From Salinarimonas chemoclinalis (lineage in GTDB: Bacteria; Pseudomonadota; Alphaproteobacteria; Rhizobiales; Beijerinckiaceae), in contig NZ_JBGMWH010000002.1 in assembly GCF_041514305.1 (NCBI RefSeq), positions 664,832 to 728,831 of the forward strand: a DNA stretch of 64,000 bases, in the 5' to 3' direction. A program made the translations under genes and the position numbers. Below the pieces are notes generated by a model, which worked only from the letters and a program-made list of their open reading frames with translations, was not told the DNA's origin and searched no databases. This document shows, piece after piece, positions 40,899-49,365 of this stretch (positions are counted from its first letter, which is position 1; each line of letters opens with the position of its first letter).

Positions 40899-42062
40899 TC
40901 AGTGCGATCGCCGTTCGCCGGCCTCGGCGGCCCGGCCTGGGATCGGGGCGAGGCTCGCGGCGATGAGGACGAGGAAGGGAACCGCGGCCAGAGGACCGAA
41001 GAGCAGCGGGCCGGCCGCGTCCATGCCCGTGCCGACCGCCGGCACGCCGACCAGCGCGCCGAGACCCCAGGTGACGCCGAGCGCGGCGTTGGCGGTGACG
41101 AGGGCGCCCGTGGCGAAGCGCTCCTTCACGAGCGCCAGGATCATCGAGTAGGTGCCGAACGCCGTGCCGCCGGCGACGAAGCCGAGGACGCCGAGCGCCG
41201 CGGGGGCGTTGGCGACCGCCGGCAACGCCGCACAGCACGCGACAGTGGCGCCGGCGCAGGTGCGCAGCATGCCGAGGCTGCTCCAGCGATCGGCGATCGC
41301 ACCGATCGGCCATTGCAGGAGCGTCGCACCGCCGAGGAGAGCCGCGAGCAGAACGAGCGCGACGTCGCGGCCGTGGCCCGTCTCCATGACGAACACCGGG
41401 AAAAGGGCGAGCGCCGCGTTGTCGAAGATCGCCACCGCCGCCGAGCCCACGACCAGTGCGGGCGCGGAAAGCGCGAACAGGACGAGGCCCGAGCCGACCT
41501 CGAGCGGCGGCAAGGCGAGATGGTGTCGCGGGAGCCCCACGGCGAGCGGGATCGCGGAGAGCGCCACGACCGCGACGCAGGCCAAGAGCGCGGCCGGCGG
41601 GCTCATCGGAGCGACCGCGAGGAACAGCGGCCCCAACGCGTAGCCGCCCGTTACGATACCGTTGTAGAGGCTCAGGAATCGGCCGCTGCTGCGCTCGGGG
41701 ATCGCGATCATCAGCGTGCTCTCGGCCACCACGAACAGGGCGTTGGCCGACAATCCCAGCAGGAAGCGCAGCCCGAGCCACGCCGCGTAGGAGCGCGTGA
41801 GCGCCAGGCCGAGCATGACGAGCGCCGTCGCGGCGAGGGCCGCCACCAGCCACGGAAGCACCGCACCGCGGATCAGGCGCGGCAGCACGAGCGCGGCGGC
41901 GAAGAGGCCGAGCGGCGTCATCGCGGCGTTGATCGCGACGTCCCGCGCACCGAAGCCGCGCGCGGCGAGATCCACCGCCAGGGTGGCGTACACGCCGCCC
42001 AGCACGATGGAGTACAGGGCGACGCAAGCGATCAGCGCCGCGCCGGATCGGCGCGTTCCCAT
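40899..42062 (-). CDS. MFS transporter
   Basis: The product is 387 residues from ATG 42060-42062, overlapping the methyltransferase stop. It has twelve hydrophobic helices in two halves joined by the LPRHHLALPPLEVG loop (about 190). The YcaD-like subgroup is suggested by LGLSANALFVVAESTLMIAIPERSSGR in helix 4-5. It probably exports a small molecule, perhaps the product of the neighbouring carbamoyltransferase-like and methyltransferase enzymes; this is inference from the operon. Thirteen bases separate it from the carbamoyltransferase-like gene. Confidence 0.85.
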   Translation of the reverse strand: MGTRRSGAALIACVALYSIVLGGVYATLAVDLAARGFGARDVAINAAMTPLGLFAAALVLPRLIRGAVLPWLVAALAATALVMLGLALTRSYAAWLGLRFLLGLSANALFVVAESTLMIAIPERSSGRFLSLYNGIVTGGYALGPLFLAVAPMSPPAALLACVAVVALSAIPLAVGLPRHHLALPPLEVGSGLVLFALSAPALVVGSAAVAIFDNAALALFPVFVMETGHGRDVALVLLAALLGGATLLQWPIGAIADRWSSLGMLRTCAGATVACCAALPAVANAPAALGVLGFVAGGTAFGTYSMILALVKERFATGALVTANAALGVTWGLGALVGVPAVGTGMDAAGPLLFGPLAAVPFLVLIAASLAPIPGRAAEAGERRSH

Positions 42063-42859
42063 CAACCCGCCCGCGCGGTTAGCATGAAGCTCAGGGGCGG
42101 CTTGATCTCGCTCGCCTCTATGGACGGATAGGCGTGCGACGGATCCTCTCCCGTCTCCTTGAACGTCTCGAGCCGGAGACCCGCGCCGAGCACGGCCGAG
42201 AGAATGTCCTCGAGCGTGTAGTGGAAGTAGTAGATTTCCTTCGCGTCGTAGGTCGATCCTCCGACGTAGTCGAGACCCGAGCGATGGGGGAGCGGCCGCT
42301 TGTCGAAGTAGGACCGAACGAAGGCGACCGGCCGCTCGCCGCGATCCCGGTCGAGCTCGAGCATGTCGATGATCGGATGGCAGTCGTAGATGTTCAGCCG
42401 GCCGCCCGGCTTCAGCAGGCGCTTGGCCACCCGCACGTAGGCATCGAGATCCGGCATGAAGCAAAGCGCGCCGGACGTCACGACGACGAGGTCGAAGCGG
42501 CCGTCGTGTCGCCCGGAGATCTCGTAGACGTCGGTCGCCTCGAACGTACAGGGAGCGCCGGCGGCCTCGGCGAGGCGCCGCGCCTGATCGACGAAGCCGG
42601 TGGAGATGTCGAAGCCGACGCCGCGCCGGGCCCCGAGCCGCGTCATCGAGATCAGCTCGCGGCCGTTGTTGCAATTGAGCTGCGCCACCTCGGCGCCCTC
42701 GAGCCCCGCCCGCGCGAGCTCCGCCGCGTGGATCGGCGTGACGAAGCTCGTCTGCGGGTTCTCGAATGCCGTTACCAGCCGTTGCGTATGCTGCCAGTGG
42801 ATCGGGGCGGCCTCGTCCCACGCCTCGCGCGCGAGCGCCGTGAACCTGTGCGCTTCCAT
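42062..42859 (-). CDS. Class I SAM-dependent methyltransferase
   Basis: The product is 265 residues from ATG 42857-42859, with GGAGGAG upstream; a longer frame exists but runs through the promoter region. The SAM motif I is LNCNNGRELI, followed by GVGFDIS (motif II acid), FEATDVYEI and the PGGRLNIYDCHP strand. It probably uses a small-molecule acceptor. It is the first gene of a three-gene operon with the MFS transporter and the carbamoyltransferase-like enzyme, and is divergent from an XRE regulator. Confidence 0.83.
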   Translation of the reverse strand: MEAHRFTALAREAWDEAAPIHWQHTQRLVTAFENPQTSFVTPIHAAELARAGLEGAEVAQLNCNNGRELISMTRLGARRGVGFDISTGFVDQARRLAEAAGAPCTFEATDVYEISGRHDGRFDLVVVTSGALCFMPDLDAYVRVAKRLLKPGGRLNIYDCHPIIDMLELDRDRGERPVAFVRSYFDKRPLPHRSGLDYVGGSTYDAKEIYYFHYTLEDILSAVLGAGLRLETFKETGEDPSHAYPSIEASEIKPPLSFMLTARAG

Positions 42860-42871
42860 CGGGTCGTCTCC

Positions 42872-42948
42872 TCCAGGTGTAGAGCCTGGACACCGCAACC
42901 GAACCCGAGGATCGTGGTTCCTGGCCACCTCCGATTTTCCGATTCGGA
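42872..42948. promoter_or_regulatory. Palindromes in the divergent methyltransferase/XRE promoter region
   Basis: TCCAGG-TGTAGAG-CCTGGA (42872-42890) and the 11-base palindrome TCCGATTCGGA (42938-42948) lie in the 118-base gap between the divergent genes. The second is 30 bases upstream of the XRE start. They are plausible operators for the XRE protein; no clear -35/-10 pair is visible. Confidence 0.4.
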
Positions 42949-42977
42949 CGGAAGCCACATCACGTGGAGGGCGATGC

Positions 42978-43304
42978 GTGGAGCTGGAGGCGATTCTCGG
43001 TGCGAACGTGCGGGCGCTGCGCGAGGCACGGGGCTTCACGCAGGCGCAGCTCGGCGAGCGCGCCGGCGTCTCCGACCAGCTCGTCGGCCTCGAGCGCGCC
43101 GAGGGCGAGCCGACGCTGAAATCCGTGAAGAAGATCGCGGCGGCGCTCGGCGTCGACCCGCTCGACCTGTTCTCGCGCGCGCCGCCGGTGGAGCCCGAAG
43201 GCGCGCGGGCGCGGCTGCTTCAGAGGATCACGACGCGGGTGAGCCGGCTGGGGGAGCGGGAGCTGGAGAAGGTGGACGTGGCGGTGCGGGTGGCGTTGGA
43301 GTAG
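42978..43304 (+). CDS. Small XRE-family transcriptional regulator
   Basis: The product is 108 residues from GTG 42978. The helix-turn-helix covers about 6-62 (NVRALREARGFTQAQLGERA, VSDQLVGLERAEGEPTLKSV, KKIAAALGVDPLDLF). A short helical tail follows. It is divergent from the methyltransferase operon and probably represses it and itself through the palindromes in the shared intergenic region. Confidence 0.85.
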   Translation: MELEAILGANVRALREARGFTQAQLGERAGVSDQLVGLERAEGEPTLKSVKKIAAALGVDPLDLFSRAPPVEPEGARARLLQRITTRVSRLGERELEKVDVAVRVALE

Positions 43305-43323
43305 CCGGCTTCGGAGACAATCT

Positions 43324-43859
43324 CAAAACAAAAAATTGATGCTGAATATTTGTGGGAATCTTGTCTAATTCGATCAATGCCCGCAATTAACGATGTCGTT
43401 GGTGACCTTCAATCACAATATATCGGACGTGAGGCAACTCTCGCTCGTGAAATCGAATGCCATCGGGCGTATCCAACACGAGAGGCGGATAATCCCACGT
43501 TCCTTGCCGATAAAATGGCCGAGCTGTGGGACGCGGATCGTTGCCGGAGAAGCCTTGAAAGGCATCAAAGTCGAACTGCGCGTTCGCATGTTCCCAAGCA
43601 TGATTGAAAACACGACTGACGATCTCAGCACCCTGCCAAGATTCAAGGCTCCACGACAGGCACTCTAATCGTATCCAGGTGTATGGTGAGTGTGCCCAAT
43701 GCCGATATATCCACTGCTCCAATATCCGCGGTTCTAGTTCGGAACACGAACGCGATTTCGATCATACCAAGCTTCAAATGACTCTTTCTCAAAAGAGTTC
43801 TCGCCGATCGGGCGAAGCTCCGGATCCCACGCGAAGTCCAGCCGATCGGCGTCAATCAT
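43324..43859 (-). pseudogene. Decayed AT-rich gene of unknown function
   Basis: Starting at ATG 43857-43859 the frame reads MIDADRLDFAWDPELRPIGE and on to VRVPN, then hits TAG near 43730. Shifting frame there continues a sensible protein (ELEPRILEQWIYRHWAHSP onward) to VRYIVIEGHQRHR and a TAA at 43387-43389. Beyond that codon the same frame continues plausibly (LRALIELDKIPTNIQHQ) to about 43324. So one frameshift and one in-frame stop break one gene of about 180 codons. It is clearly lower in GC than both flanks, a sign of foreign origin. I do not know the family. A sequencing error could explain the frameshift but not the stop. Confidence 0.6.
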
Positions 43860-43863
43860 GATG

Positions 43864-45027
43864 TCAAACCCCCTCCTCCCCCTCCCCCGGCCCCGCCGCC
43901 CGCTGCTCCGCCCGGCTCATCGGCTGGTGCGTGAACCCCCTCAGCCCCGTCGTGATCTCGTTCACGTCGCGGGTGATCTCCACGGGCGAGGCGACGTACG
44001 CCGTCATCAGCTCGGCCAGCGAGCGCAGCGCGTGCATGTGGATGCGCTCGTAGCCGTGGGAGGCGTCGATGCCGAAGGTGATCAGCGCCGTGCGCACGTC
44101 GTGGCCGGCCACCAGCGCCGCGGCGGAATCCGAGCGGTAGTAGCGGAAGACGTCCTTCTGGAAGCGGATGTCGTTCTCTCGGGCGAGGCGCACGAGCTTG
44201 CGGGTGAGGTGGAAGTCGAAGGGGCCCGTCTGGTCGGCCATGGCGATGGTGACGCCGAACTCGTCGGAGTTCTGTCCCGGCGCGGTGACGCCGTTGTCGA
44301 CGGAGACCACCGCCGCCACGTCCTCGCCGAAGGCGGAGGAGGCGCCCACCCCCACCTCCTCGGCGATGGTGAACAGCCAGTAGGTGTCGACCTCGGGCTC
44401 GAGCCGCGCGTCGACGAGGGCCTTGAGCGCGGCCAGCATCGCCGCCGTGCCGGCCTTGTTGTCGAGGTGGCGCGAGACGATGAACCCGTTCTCGAGGAAC
44501 TCGGGCTGCGGGTCGATGGCGACGATGTCGCCGACGTCGATGCCGAGTTTGAGGAGATCCGCCCGCGAGCGGCCCAGGGCGTCGACGCGCAGCTCCACGT
44601 GCTGCCAGCCGACGGGCGCCGTGTCGACCTCGTCGTTGAAGGCGTGACCAGAGGCCTTCGGCGGCAGGATCGTGCCGCGATAGGTGCCCTTCTCGGAGAA
44701 GATCGTGGCCCGCGCGCCCTCCGCGAAGCGCGCCGACCAGTTGCCGATCGGCACGAGCTCGAGGCGGCCGTTCTCCTTGAGCTGCTTCACCTGCGCGCCG
44801 ATCGTGTCGAGATGCCCGACGAGCGCGCGCGCCGGCTTGCGGCGGCGCCCGGTGAGCTTCGTGCGCACCACGCCGCGGCGCGTGATCTCGTAGGCGAGGC
44901 CGAGCCGCTCGAGCTCCCGCGAGGTGTGGCGCACGACCGAGTCGGTGTAGCCCGTGGGCGAGGGGATGCCGAGGAGCTCGGCGAGCCTGTCGCGGAGATA
45001 CGCCGTGTCGATCGTCAGCCGTTGCAT
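43864..45027 (-). CDS. M42-family peptidase of the NAGGN osmolyte system
   Basis: This 387-residue di-metal aminopeptidase-fold protein has VGHLDTIGAQVK (first metal ligands), SRHLDNKAGTAAML (bridging Asp), FTIAEEVGVGAS (catalytic Glu pair) and GIDASHGYERIHMHAL (last His). M42 proteins are regularly encoded with N-acetylglutaminylglutamine amide synthesis genes, and here the start overlaps ngg by one base (TGATG). Its role is probably turnover of the dipeptide osmolyte (inference from context). The tail is Gly/Glu-rich. Confidence 0.87.
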   Translation of the reverse strand: MQRLTIDTAYLRDRLAELLGIPSPTGYTDSVVRHTSRELERLGLAYEITRRGVVRTKLTGRRRKPARALVGHLDTIGAQVKQLKENGRLELVPIGNWSARFAEGARATIFSEKGTYRGTILPPKASGHAFNDEVDTAPVGWQHVELRVDALGRSRADLLKLGIDVGDIVAIDPQPEFLENGFIVSRHLDNKAGTAAMLAALKALVDARLEPEVDTYWLFTIAEEVGVGASSAFGEDVAAVVSVDNGVTAPGQNSDEFGVTIAMADQTGPFDFHLTRKLVRLARENDIRFQKDVFRYYRSDSAAALVAGHDVRTALITFGIDASHGYERIHMHALRSLAELMTAYVASPVEITRDVNEITTGLRGFTHQPMSRAEQRAAGPGEGEEGV

Positions 45028-46772
45028 CAGTCGCGCCGCTCGAAGCTGTGGGCCTGCCGCACGGCGGCCGGGATGGACAGGGGGAAGAGCAGGTCCACGA
45101 ACCGCTCCGCGGTGGGCTGCGGCTCGTGGTTGGCGAGGCCGGGCCGCTCGTTCGCCTCGATGAAGGCGTAGGTCGGCTCATAGGGCGAGGGCACCATGAA
45201 GTCGATCCCCACGACCGGGATGTCGATGGCCCGCGCCGCGCGCACCGCCGCCTCGACGAGGCGCGGATGCACGTGGGCGGTGACGTCGTGGATCGTGCCC
45301 CCCGTGTGCAGGTTCGCCGTGCGGCGCACCACGATCTCGGTGCCGTCCGGGGCGACGTCGTCGAGGGCGTAGCCGGCCTTCGTCACGCAACGCTCCGTCT
45401 CGCCGTCGAGCGGGATCCGGCTCTCGCCGCCGGTGGCCGCCATGCGCCGGCGGCTCTGGCGCTCGATCAGCTCGCGGATCGTGCGCTCGCCGTCGCCGAC
45501 GACCCGTGCCGGGCGGCGCACCGCGGCCGCGACGAGCCGGAAGTCGATGACGACGAGGCGCAGGTCCTCGCCCGCCACCTTCTGCTCGACGAGCACCCGC
45601 TCGCACTGCTCGCGGGCGACGGCGATCGCGGCGCGCAGGTCCTCCATCGTCTCGACGCCCACCGCGACGCCCCGGCCCTGCTCGCCGCGCGCGGGCTTCA
45701 CCACGACGGAGCCGTGCGCGTTCAGGAACTCCGCCAGCGCCGCCTCGTCGTCCGCGGGCGCGTCCGTGCCGATCTGCTCGGGCACGACCACGCCCGCGCG
45801 CGCGACGATGCGGCGGGTCACCGCCTTGTCGTCGCAGATCGAGACCGCGACGCCGCTGGTCAGCTCGCAAAGGGCCTCGCGGCAATGCACCGAGCGCCCG
45901 CCGTAGGTCAGCCGGAAGAAGCCGCCCTCGGCGTCGGTGACCTCGACGTCGATGCCGCGGCGGCGCGCCTCGTTGGTGATGATGCGCGCGTAGGGGTTGA
46001 GCTCCTCCTCCGGGCCGGGTCCGGCGAAGAGCTTCTCGTTGATCGGGTTCTTGCGCTTGAGGGTGAAGACGTGCAGCCGCTCGAAGCCGAGCTTCTCGTA
46101 GAGCGCGATCGCGTGCTCGTTGTCGTGCATGACCGAGAGGTCCATGAACACCGCGCCGCGCGCCTGGAACAGCTCGGCGAGCGCACGCACCAGCGCCTCG
46201 CCCACCCCCGGCTGGGTCGCCTGCGGGTCGACGGCGAGGCACCAGAGCGAGGAGCCCTTCTCCGGGTCGTTGAAGGCGCGGGCGTGGTCGACGCCCGTCA
46301 CCGTCCCGACGATGGCGCCCGTGACGTCGTCCTCGGCGACGAGGTGGATGATCGCGCGCGAATCCCGCCGCGCCCAGAAGAATTCCGGCGGCACCGGTAC
46401 CATGCCCCGCGCGGCGTAGATCCGGTTCACCGAATCGGCGTCCGCCCGCGAGTCGAGCCGGCGCACGTCGAAGCCGTGATGCGCCCGCTCGCTCTTCGCG
46501 TAGCGCGCGAGGTCGAGCCGGTAGGTGTGCGACGGATCGAGGAACATCTCCTGCGGCGCCGCGGCGAGCGCCACGTGCGGATCGCGGATGTAGACGGCGA
46601 TGTCGCGCCGGTCCGGCCGCTCGCCGCGCATCGCCTCGGCGAGCTCGCGCATGTCCTCGAAGGTCTGGCCGAAGAGCAGCCGGCCCCAGCCGCAGTCGAT
46701 CGCGGCGCTCGGCCGGGCGAGGACGGCGGCGGGGTCGACGTGCGCGGCGTCGGTGCGATGGAGATCGGTCAT
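45027..46772 (-). CDS. ngg: N-acetylglutaminylglutamine synthetase
   Basis: The product is 581 residues from ATG 46770-46772; the much longer open frame upstream overlaps asnO and is a shadow. The N-terminal GNAT acetyltransferase domain (about 95-245) has LWCLAVDPQATQPGVGEALV and MHDNEHAIALYEKLGFERL. The C-terminal ATP-grasp ligase domain (about 290-575) has VVVKPARGEQGRGVAVGV, a VVIDFRLVAAAVRRPA segment and FIEANERPGLANHE. It acetylates and joins glutamine residues, giving the precursor of the compatible solute NAGGN. It lies between asnO and the M42 gene. Confidence 0.92.
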   Translation of the reverse strand: MTDLHRTDAAHVDPAAVLARPSAAIDCGWGRLLFGQTFEDMRELAEAMRGERPDRRDIAVYIRDPHVALAAAPQEMFLDPSHTYRLDLARYAKSERAHHGFDVRRLDSRADADSVNRIYAARGMVPVPPEFFWARRDSRAIIHLVAEDDVTGAIVGTVTGVDHARAFNDPEKGSSLWCLAVDPQATQPGVGEALVRALAELFQARGAVFMDLSVMHDNEHAIALYEKLGFERLHVFTLKRKNPINEKLFAGPGPEEELNPYARIITNEARRRGIDVEVTDAEGGFFRLTYGGRSVHCREALCELTSGVAVSICDDKAVTRRIVARAGVVVPEQIGTDAPADDEAALAEFLNAHGSVVVKPARGEQGRGVAVGVETMEDLRAAIAVAREQCERVLVEQKVAGEDLRLVVIDFRLVAAAVRRPARVVGDGERTIRELIERQSRRRMAATGGESRIPLDGETERCVTKAGYALDDVAPDGTEIVVRRTANLHTGGTIHDVTAHVHPRLVEAAVRAARAIDIPVVGIDFMVPSPYEPTYAFIEANERPGLANHEPQPTAERFVDLLFPLSIPAAVRQAHSFERRD

Positions 46773-46831
46773 GGTCTGCCCCCGGGTTCTTCCGTCTCGG
46801 GTGGTCGGGTCGGTGTCTCTCGGGCGGCGGC

Positions 46832-48607
46832 TCACACGCCGTGGCTCTGCAGCCAGGTCTCGAGCAGGGCCACCTGCCAGAGTTCCGAGCCCCGCAGCGG
46901 CGTGATCGCCGAGCGCGGATCGTCGAAGAGGCGCTGCAGGTAGGCCTCCGAGAACAGCCCGCGCTCGCGCGCCTTCCGCGAGCCGAGCGTGTCGCGCACC
47001 ATGTCGAGGGTCGGACCCTCGATGTACTTGAGCGCCGGCACGGGGAAGTAGCCCTTCGGCCGGTCGATCACGTCCGCGGGAATCACCTTGCGCGCGGCCT
47101 CCTTGAGCACGCCCTTGCCGCCGTGCGCGAGCTTGTGGCGCGAGGGGATGCGCGCGGCGAGCTCGGCCAGCTCGTAGTCGAGGAACGGCACGCGCGCCTC
47201 GAGGCCCCAGGCCATGGTCATGTTGTCGACCCGCTTCACCGGGTCGTCGACGAGCATGATCGTCGAGTCGAGGCGCAGCGCCTTGTCGACCGGGTCGGTG
47301 GCGCCGCTCTGCGCGAAGTGCGCCTCGACGAAAGCGCGCGCCTCGTCTCGGTCGAGCCGCCACTGCGCGCCCAGATGCTCGTTCAGCCGCGCGTGCGAGC
47401 GGTCGAAGAAGGCCTGCGCGTAGTCGCCGACGGGATCGTTCGAGCCGTCGACCTTCGGGTACCAATGGTAGCCGGCGAAGACCTCGTCGGCGCCCTGCCC
47501 CGACTGCACGACCTTGACGTGCTTCGCCACCTCTCGCGAGAGCAGGTAGAAGCCGACGTTGTCGTAGGAGACCATCGGCTCCGACATGGCGCGGATCGTG
47601 TCCGGCAGCGCCTCGAGCATGTCCACCGAGGGGATGAAGATCTTCGTGTGATCGGTGCCGTAGTGCTTCGCGATGAGGTCGGAATAGACGAACTCGTCGC
47701 CCTTCTCCCCGTTCGCCTCCTCGAAGCCGATCGAGTAGGTGCGCAGCCCAGACTGACCCGCCTCCGCCAGCAGCCCGACGATCAGGCTCGAATCGACCCC
47801 GCCCGAGAGCAGCACGCCCACCGGCACGTCCGCCACCATGCGGCGCGCCACGGCCTTGCGCAGCTCGTCGAGCGTCAGGTCGCGCCACTCGTCGAAGGAG
47901 CGCTCCTCGTCCTGCGCCGAGCGCGAGAAGTCGAGTGCCCAGAAGCGCTTCTCGGTGGTCGCGCCGTCGGCCTCGATGATGCGGACCGTCGCCGGCGGCA
48001 GCTTGCGCACGCCCTTCAGCATCGTCCACGGCGCCGGCACCACGGCGTGGAAGCTCATGTAGAACTGCAGCGCGACCGGGTCGATCGTCCGGTCGACGTC
48101 GCCTGCCGCGACGAGCGCCGGCAGCGAGGAGGCGAAGCGCAGGCCCCGCGGCGTCTGTGCCAGGTAGAGCGGCTTGATGCCGAAGCGGTCGCGCGCCAGC
48201 ACCACGCGCCCGCTCTCGCGTTCGTGGATGGCGAAGGCGAACATGCCGTTGAAGCGGGTGACGCAATCCGGGCCCCAGGCGTGGTACGCCTTGACGATCA
48301 CCTCGGTGTCGCTCGTCGAGAAGAAGCGGTAGCCCTTCCCTTCCAGCTCCGCGCGCAGCTCCGGATAATTGTAGATGCAGCCGTTGAACGCGAGCGTCAG
48401 GCCGAGCGCGGCGTCCACCATCGGCTGCTCGCCCTTCGACGACAGGTCGATGATCTGCAGGCGCCTGTGCCCGAAGGCCACGCGGCCGCGGGCGACCACT
48501 CCCTCCGAATCCGGCCCGCGCCGCTCCATCGCGTCCGTCATCCGGATGATGGCGTCGGCCGAGGCCGGAGAGCCGTCGAAGGTGAGCTCGCCGCAGATTC
48601 CGCACAT
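46832..48607 (-). CDS. asnO: N-acetylglutaminylglutamine amidotransferase (asparagine synthetase-like)
   Basis: The product is 591 residues from ATG 48605-48607. The N-terminal class II glutaminase domain begins MCGICGELTF with Cys2 as nucleophile and has RRGPDSEGV and FNGCIYNY. The synthetase domain has the PP-loop LLSGGVDSS (about 262-270), SGQGADEVFAGYHWYP and LEARVPFLDYE. It amidates N-acetylglutaminylglutamine to the final osmolyte. It is the first gene of the operon; a promoter with an overlapping palindrome is visible at 48678-48707. Confidence 0.92.
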   Translation of the reverse strand: MCGICGELTFDGSPASADAIIRMTDAMERRGPDSEGVVARGRVAFGHRRLQIIDLSSKGEQPMVDAALGLTLAFNGCIYNYPELRAELEGKGYRFFSTSDTEVIVKAYHAWGPDCVTRFNGMFAFAIHERESGRVVLARDRFGIKPLYLAQTPRGLRFASSLPALVAAGDVDRTIDPVALQFYMSFHAVVPAPWTMLKGVRKLPPATVRIIEADGATTEKRFWALDFSRSAQDEERSFDEWRDLTLDELRKAVARRMVADVPVGVLLSGGVDSSLIVGLLAEAGQSGLRTYSIGFEEANGEKGDEFVYSDLIAKHYGTDHTKIFIPSVDMLEALPDTIRAMSEPMVSYDNVGFYLLSREVAKHVKVVQSGQGADEVFAGYHWYPKVDGSNDPVGDYAQAFFDRSHARLNEHLGAQWRLDRDEARAFVEAHFAQSGATDPVDKALRLDSTIMLVDDPVKRVDNMTMAWGLEARVPFLDYELAELAARIPSRHKLAHGGKGVLKEAARKVIPADVIDRPKGYFPVPALKYIEGPTLDMVRDTLGSRKARERGLFSEAYLQRLFDDPRSAITPLRGSELWQVALLETWLQSHGV

Positions 48608-48677
48608 GTCGTGGTTTCGCCTTCTCCTGTGCCCCGCCCAGGCGGCGAGGCGTTTCGCCCGTTCGTTTGAGATCGGA

Positions 48678-48707
48678 TGTTTACAGCTCGAATGTTTTGA
48701 TGTCAAA
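48678..48707 (-). promoter_or_regulatory. Promoter of the NAGGN operon with MarR-type operator
   Basis: Reading the minus strand, TTGACA (complement of 48701-48706) and TAAACA (complement of 48678-48683) are separated by 17 bases, about 70 bases upstream of asnO. The palindrome TTTGA-TG-TCAAA (48696-48707) covers the -35 box. The divergent MarR gene starts 21 bases away, so repression by that MarR protein is a natural inference. Confidence 0.6.
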
Positions 48708-48727
48708 TGATCTCCGGAGGTCCACGC

Positions 48728-49267
48728 ATGACGAACGATGAACGGCTGCGCTTCGTTCCGGAAGCCGCGCTCGCGGCTGGGTCGCTGGCCGACGGCTTCG
48801 CGACCGCACCCGGCCCGGAACCGGTCGAGGCGGACATCGAGGCGCTCACCAAGGCGATCCGCGTGATCGCGCAGGCGATCGACACGCGCTCGAAGGCGAT
48901 CTCGCGGGCGTCGGGCCTGACGATCCCGCAGATCGTGGTCATGCAGGCGGTGCGCGTGCGCGGAGAGGTCACGACGAGCCTGCTCTCGCGCCATTGCCAC
49001 CTCTCGGCCGGCACCGTCGTCTCCATCCTCGACAAGCTGGAGGAGCGCGGCTTCGTCGAGCGCTACCGCAACGCCGCGGACCGGCGGATCGTCCACACGC
49101 GGCTGACCGCGGCGGGGGACGTCGCCCTCTCCGCGGCGCCGACGCTGCTGCCGCCGCCCGCCCTCGACGCTCTGGCGCGCCTCGCTCCCCGGGAGCGGGA
49201 GGGGCTCGTCGCCTCCTTCCGCACCGTCGCCGCCCTCCTGCGCGGGAATGCGGGCGAGCCGGATTGA
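48728..49267 (+). CDS. MarR-family transcriptional regulator
   Basis: The product is 179 residues from ATG 48728, preceded by CCGGAGGT; an ATG 21 bases upstream lacks a ribosome site. The winged helix is at about 65-130 (LTIPQIVVMQAV, TSLLSRHCHLSAGTVVSILDKL, RRIVHTRLTAAG). It is divergent from the NAGGN operon and faces the palindrome in the shared promoter, so it is the likely regulator of osmolyte synthesis. Confidence 0.87.
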   Translation: MTNDERLRFVPEAALAAGSLADGFATAPGPEPVEADIEALTKAIRVIAQAIDTRSKAISRASGLTIPQIVVMQAVRVRGEVTTSLLSRHCHLSAGTVVSILDKLEERGFVERYRNAADRRIVHTRLTAAGDVALSAAPTLLPPPALDALARLAPREREGLVASFRTVAALLRGNAGEPD

Positions 49268-49365
49268 CGCTGCGGCAGGAACGAGGGCGCGACCCGCGAC
49301 CGGAGTGACGGTCGGTTAACCATGCGCGCGTAAAGCTCGAACCGGATACGGGATGGTTCAAGCGC

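Noticed and set aside
46773..48605. N-terminal extension that would make ngg 1192 residues
   Set aside because: It overlaps asnO on the same strand in another frame; the ATG at 46770-46772 fits the family.
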